8,474 bases of DNA from Lachnospiraceae bacterium UBA6998 (GTDB lineage Bacteria > Bacillota > Clostridia > Lachnospirales > Lachnospiraceae), in assembly GCA_002448395.1 (NCBI GenBank), contig DJXS01000087.1:1-8474 (forward strand). The letters run 5' to 3'. The notes beneath the pieces are model-generated. The model made no database searches and was not told where the DNA came from. It saw only the letters and a program-made list of their open reading frames with translations. The position numbers and the translations under genes were made by a program. Positions 6,226-8,474 of this stretch are shown in pieces; position 1 is the stretch's first letter, and every line of letters begins with the position of its first letter.

Positions 6226-6249
6226 ATGTGCTGAAATTTCATTAACTAA

Positions 6250-6281
6250 AGGCCGCATGAACCAAACGGTCCATGCGGCCT
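6250..6281 (-). terminator. Probable 3'-end hairpin of etfBA
   Basis: AGGCCGCATG (6250-6259) pairs perfectly with CATGCGGCCT (6272-6281); ACC/GGT extends the stem after one mismatch around an AAAC loop. It lies 24 bases past the etfA stop. The minus-strand tail is TTTAGTTAAT, a weak U-tract, so termination may be partial. Confidence 0.55.
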
Positions 6282-6305
6282 CTCATATTGTCTGCAATAT
6301 TGAAA

Positions 6306-7316
6306 TTATGCCTCTTTCAGCTTCTTGATCTCATCGGTGAGCGCGGGAACCACTTCATACAGATCGCCGACTACGCCGTAATCAGCAATGTTGAAGATGT
6401 TGGCATCCTCATCCTTGTTGATAGCAACGATGCAGTCAGAGCTGCTCATACCTGCTACGTGCTGGATAGCGCCGGAGATACCGCAAGCGATGTAAAGCTT
6501 AGGTCCAACGGTCTTGCCGGTCTGGCCAACCTGGTGAGCATGTGCGATCCAGCCGCTGTCAACAGCTGCACGGGAAGCACCTACTACGCCGCCGAGCAGA
6601 TCTGCAAGGGGCTTAAGAGTGGTGTTGAATCCCTCAGGGCCGCCCATTCCGCGTCCGCCGGATACGATGACGTCAGCGCCTTCGAGATCGACCATCTCGC
6701 CTGCTGCGTCTTCGATAGTCTCAAGGATGCATGTGCGGATGTCTTCGGGAGCGACATGATAATCTTCTTTGATGATCTCAGCCTTGTTCTCGCCGGCTTC
6801 GGGTTTCTTGAAGACGCCGGGACGAACAGTACCGCACTGAGGGCGGTGATCAGGGCACATGATGGTAGCCATCAGGTTGCCGCCGAATGCAGGACGTGTC
6901 CATGCAACGTTGCCTGTCTCTTCGTCGATGTCAAGGCTTGTGCAGTCTGCTGTAAGACCGGTTCTGAGTCTGGAGGAGAAGCGGGGGCCAAGGTCACGGC
7001 CGTTCGGTGTAGCACCGATCATGACTGTGGTGGGGCCATACTTCTCAACGACGTATGTAAGAGCATTTACATATGCATCGGTCGTGAACTGCTGGTACTC
7101 AGGTCCCTCGATTACGATAACCTGGTCTGCGCCGTAGATGCCGGCCTGCTCAACAGCTTCTGCTACGTTGTTGCCGATAACAACGCCTACCAGCTTTCCG
7201 CCCTGCTTGGTTGCAAGGTCGCGGCCGGGATTCAGGAGCTCCAAACCGACTTTCTTCGGGGAACCATCCTCATTTGTTTCAATAAATACCCAAAGGTCTT
7301 TTGTCTTAGCTTCCAT
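6306..7316 (-). CDS. etfA: Electron transfer flavoprotein, alpha subunit
   Basis: A 336-residue EtfA, the larger subunit of the cytosolic flavoprotein that works with butyryl-CoA dehydrogenase. Residues 1 to about 205 form the N-terminal alpha/beta domain (LWVFIET, GVVIGNN, GATPNGRDLGPRFSSRL). Residues about 212-336 form the FAD domain: VSGGRGMGG (218-226), VGASRAAVDSGW (245-256), QVGQTGKTVGPKLYIACGISGAIQH (262-286) and AINKDEDANIFNIADYGVVGD (298-318). All expected FAD-contact motifs are intact. The start is fixed by GGAGGG six bases before the ATG; the ribosome binding site begins right after the etfB stop 14 bases away, indicating translational coupling. The protein is longer than typical non-bifurcating ETF-alpha, in keeping with anaerobe bifurcating types. 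Confidence 0.96.
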   Translation of the reverse strand: MEAKTKDLWVFIETNEDGSPKKVGLELLNPGRDLATKQGGKLVGVVIGNNVAEAVEQAGIYGADQVIVIEGPEYQQFTTDAYVNALTYVVEKYGPTTVMIGATPNGRDLGPRFSSRLRTGLTADCTSLDIDEETGNVAWTRPAFGGNLMATIMCPDHRPQCGTVRPGVFKKPEAGENKAEIIKEDYHVAPEDIRTCILETIEDAAGEMVDLEGADVIVSGGRGMGGPEGFNTTLKPLADLLGGVVGASRAAVDSGWIAHAHQVGQTGKTVGPKLYIACGISGAIQHVAGMSSSDCIVAINKDEDANIFNIADYGVVGDLYEVVPALTDEIKKLKEA

Positions 7317-7330
7317 TGTTATCCCTCCTG

Positions 7331-8134
7331 TCAGATAATTCCATTATCAGTCAGAATCTTAGCTAACTTAGCTGCGGACTCTGCGCCGGTCTCTTCCTTG
7401 ATCTTGATTCCGCCCTGCTTTACGGGAGGAGTAAAGGACTTCTTAACATGTGTAGGAGATCCTGCGAGACCATAGTGAGCCTTATCCATGGTGGAATCGA
7501 AGTCATCGCCCAGCTGCTCGAATTTTGCTCTGTTAGCAGCCAGTTTACGCTTGATAGTAGGATAACGAGGATCGAAAGAAGGCTTTGTGAAAGTAACAAG
7601 GCAAGGGAACTTGATGCCGATGATCTGCTTGCCGTTCTCAGCTTCTTTCTGGACCTTCAGGCCGCCCTCAACTGCTTCGCACTCGAGTCCATAGGTAACC
7701 TGGGGAAGTCCCAGCCACTCAGCGATCTCGGGACCAACCTGTGCGGTATCACCATCAATAGCCTGCTTGCCGCAGAAGATAGCGTCGAAAGCACCTTCGG
7801 TCTCTTCGATCTTCTTGATGGCATGGGAAAGGATATAGGAAGTAGCAAGAGTATCGGATCCACCGAATGTACGGCCGGTTACGAGATAACCCTTGTCAGC
7901 TGCGATAGCAACGCACTCTTTAAGAACTGCGACTGCCTGCGGCGGTCCCATGGTGACTACCACGATCTTGGTATCGGGATTTTTGTCCTTGATGCGGGCT
8001 GCTGCCTCAAGAGCATAGCCGTCAAAAGGATTCAGAATAGCCGGGACACCCTCACGGATCAGGGTGTGCTTGACCGGATCGATCTTAATCTGAGTCGTAT
8101 CCGGAACCTGTTTTACGCAAACAAGAATGTTCAT
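7331..8134 (-). CDS. etfB: Electron transfer flavoprotein, beta subunit (bifurcating type)
   Basis: A 267-residue EtfB, normal length, starting at ATG 8132-8134 behind AGGAGGAGG. The frame is open 37 codons further up, but the Cys-rich extension is unlike EtfB and has no ribosome binding site. Family features are MNILVCVKQVPD (1-12), NPFDGYALEAA (35-45), VVTMGPPQA (59-67), GRTFGGSDTLATSYIL (87-102), CGKQAIDGDTAQVGPEIAEWLG (121-142) and FTKPSFDPRYPTIKRKLAANR (182-202). The IDGDTAQVGP loop is that of EtfB proteins holding the bifurcating FAD, where NADH oxidation is split between crotonyl-CoA and ferredoxin reduction. Non-bifurcating EtfB differs here. The pair is followed at 14 bases by etfA. 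The partner butyryl-CoA dehydrogenase gene is not in the window. Confidence 0.95.
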   Translation of the reverse strand: MNILVCVKQVPDTTQIKIDPVKHTLIREGVPAILNPFDGYALEAAARIKDKNPDTKIVVVTMGPPQAVAVLKECVAIAADKGYLVTGRTFGGSDTLATSYILSHAIKKIEETEGAFDAIFCGKQAIDGDTAQVGPEIAEWLGLPQVTYGLECEAVEGGLKVQKEAENGKQIIGIKFPCLVTFTKPSFDPRYPTIKRKLAANRAKFEQLGDDFDSTMDKAHYGLAGSPTHVKKSFTPPVKQGGIKIKEETGAESAAKLAKILTDNGII

Positions 8135-8174
8135 ATTGTCCTCCTCCTGGGATGTTATTTCGCATACCCGGTCT

Positions 8175-8190
8175 CCGCATTCCGATGCGG
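8175..8190 (-). repeat. Small perfect hairpin in the etfB leader
   Basis: CCGCAT (8175-8180) pairs with ATGCGG (8185-8190) around a four-base loop, about 40 bases upstream of the etfB start. It could be an operator-like dyad or an RNA hairpin. I recognise no known element. Confidence 0.4.
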
Positions 8191-8218
8191 TCGTCACCGA
8201 GTATACAACTCTATTCAA

Positions 8219-8227
8219 AATATACCA
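8219..8227 (-). promoter_or_regulatory. Weak candidate extended -10 element for etfBA
   Basis: On the minus strand TGG-TATATT gives an extended -10, about 85 bases before the etfB ATG. No good -35 lies 17 bases upstream. etfBA may rely on this promoter, on read-through from hbd, or on both. Confidence 0.3.
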
Positions 8228-8299
8228 TGTATGACAGCAGCACATTTACCGCTTTTTCGAATTAAGTCATTCAAAAATCGAATATTCTATGCTGTTAAT

Positions 8300-8333
8300 T
8301 CTCTGCAGGAATAAAAGTGTACTCCTGCAGAGA
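8300..8333 (-). repeat. Hairpin downstream of hbd, possible terminator without U-run
   Basis: TCTCTGCAGGA (8300-8310) pairs perfectly with TCCTGCAGAGA (8323-8333) around a 12-base loop, 41 bases after the hbd stop. The minus-strand tail is ATTAACAG, with no U-tract, so intrinsic termination would be weak. Confidence 0.55.
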
Positions 8334-8373
8334 TCACATGTATATTCTGGTCTGAAGTATAAAACTGATCGAA

Positions 8374-8474
8374 TTACTTCTTGTCAGTGGGCACCTTGTT
8401 GCGGGGGCCGTTGGAATAGTCATAGAAGCCGATGCCGGTCTTGACGCCGAGTCTCTTGCCGCGGACCATCTTGC
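8374..8474 (-). CDS. hbd: 3-hydroxybutyryl-CoA dehydrogenase, C-terminal end only
   Basis: The last 32 codons plus TAA of a gene running off the window. The readable protein is KMVRGKRLGVKTGIGFYDYS followed by NGPRNKVPTDKK. The (L/V)G-x-KTG-x-GFYDY signature is the C-terminal end of the 3-hydroxyacyl-CoA dehydrogenase family. In a thiolase/etf context this is most likely Hbd, which reduces acetoacetyl-CoA to 3-hydroxybutyryl-CoA with NAD(P)H in butyrate formation. The charged tail after GFYDYS is slightly longer than in many homologues. The family call is strong for so short a piece because the motif is distinctive; a fatty-acid-oxidation paralogue is the main alternative. Confidence 0.85.
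   Translation of the reverse strand, partial: KMVRGKRLGVKTGIGFYDYSNGPRNKVPTDKK

Noticed and set aside
8135..8245. 37-codon N-terminal extension of EtfB
   Set aside because: MNILVCVKQVPD is the standard EtfB N-terminus and has a strong ribosome binding site directly upstream; the extension is unlike the family.
8291..8308. Possible second Rex operator between hbd and etfB (CTGTTAA half-site)
   Set aside because: Only one half matches; the other half is CTGCAGG, part of the hairpin stem, and fits the consensus poorly.
3540..8314. Very long plus-strand open frames (about 290-420 codons) opposite both thiolases, etfA and etfB
   Set aside because: They mirror the well-supported minus-strand genes. 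Strong codon bias removes the codons that would give antisense stops. The proteins are Cys/Ser/His-rich without recognisable domains.
1..8474. CRISPR array, known riboswitch, defence or toxin-antitoxin system
   Set aside because: No regularly spaced repeats, no riboswitch core I recognise, and no genes of those families on either strand.

Overview
The window looks like a chromosomal segment of a butyrate-forming, strictly anaerobic Clostridia species, most likely Lachnospiraceae. The reasons are the gene families (hbd, bifurcating-type etfBA, acetyl-CoA C-acetyltransferases), tRNAs without an encoded CCA, strong AGGAGG-type ribosome binding sites, moderate GC content, and a LacI-type regulator and surface-anchor sequence of the kinds common in that family. 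This placement is inference from sequence style; no taxonomic marker is present.

Layout. Positions 1-269, plus strand: the 3' end of a tRNA (probably Lys) with its terminator, then a complete tRNA-Leu(UAG) with its terminator. Positions 295-1344, minus strand: an orphan LacI/GalR-family regulator. Positions 1345-1664: an AT-rich gene-free stretch holding the regulator's upstream region. Positions 1665-1813, plus strand: a tRNA-Arg(ACG) unit complete with promoter and terminator. Positions 1839-3367, minus strand: a decayed locus. It holds an ApbE-type flavin transferase lipoprotein gene with an internal out-of-frame deletion, then a surface-protein tail (repeat-like domain, Ser/Gly linker, C-terminal membrane anchor) with no start of its own.

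Positions 3411-8474, minus strand: the central carbon and energy block. In transcription order it is hbd (only its 3' end is present), etfB, etfA, thiolase copy 2 and thiolase copy 1. Together these condense two acetyl-CoA to acetoacetyl-CoA (thiolases), reduce it to 3-hydroxybutyryl-CoA (Hbd), and supply the electron-transfer flavoprotein that partners butyryl-CoA dehydrogenase. Crotonase and butyryl-CoA dehydrogenase genes are not in the window and may lie upstream of hbd. The thiolase pair has its own strong promoter, overlapped by a good match to the operator of the NADH-sensing repressor Rex. Hairpins without clear U-tracts separate hbd/etfB, etfA/thiolase and thiolase/thiolase. Only the end of the thiolase pair has a classic intrinsic terminator.

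I did not find a clearly new biological system. The points most worth a second look are the Rex-like operator, the apbE/surface-protein wreck with its probable microhomology junction, the tandem thiolase pair, and the series of intercistronic hairpins.
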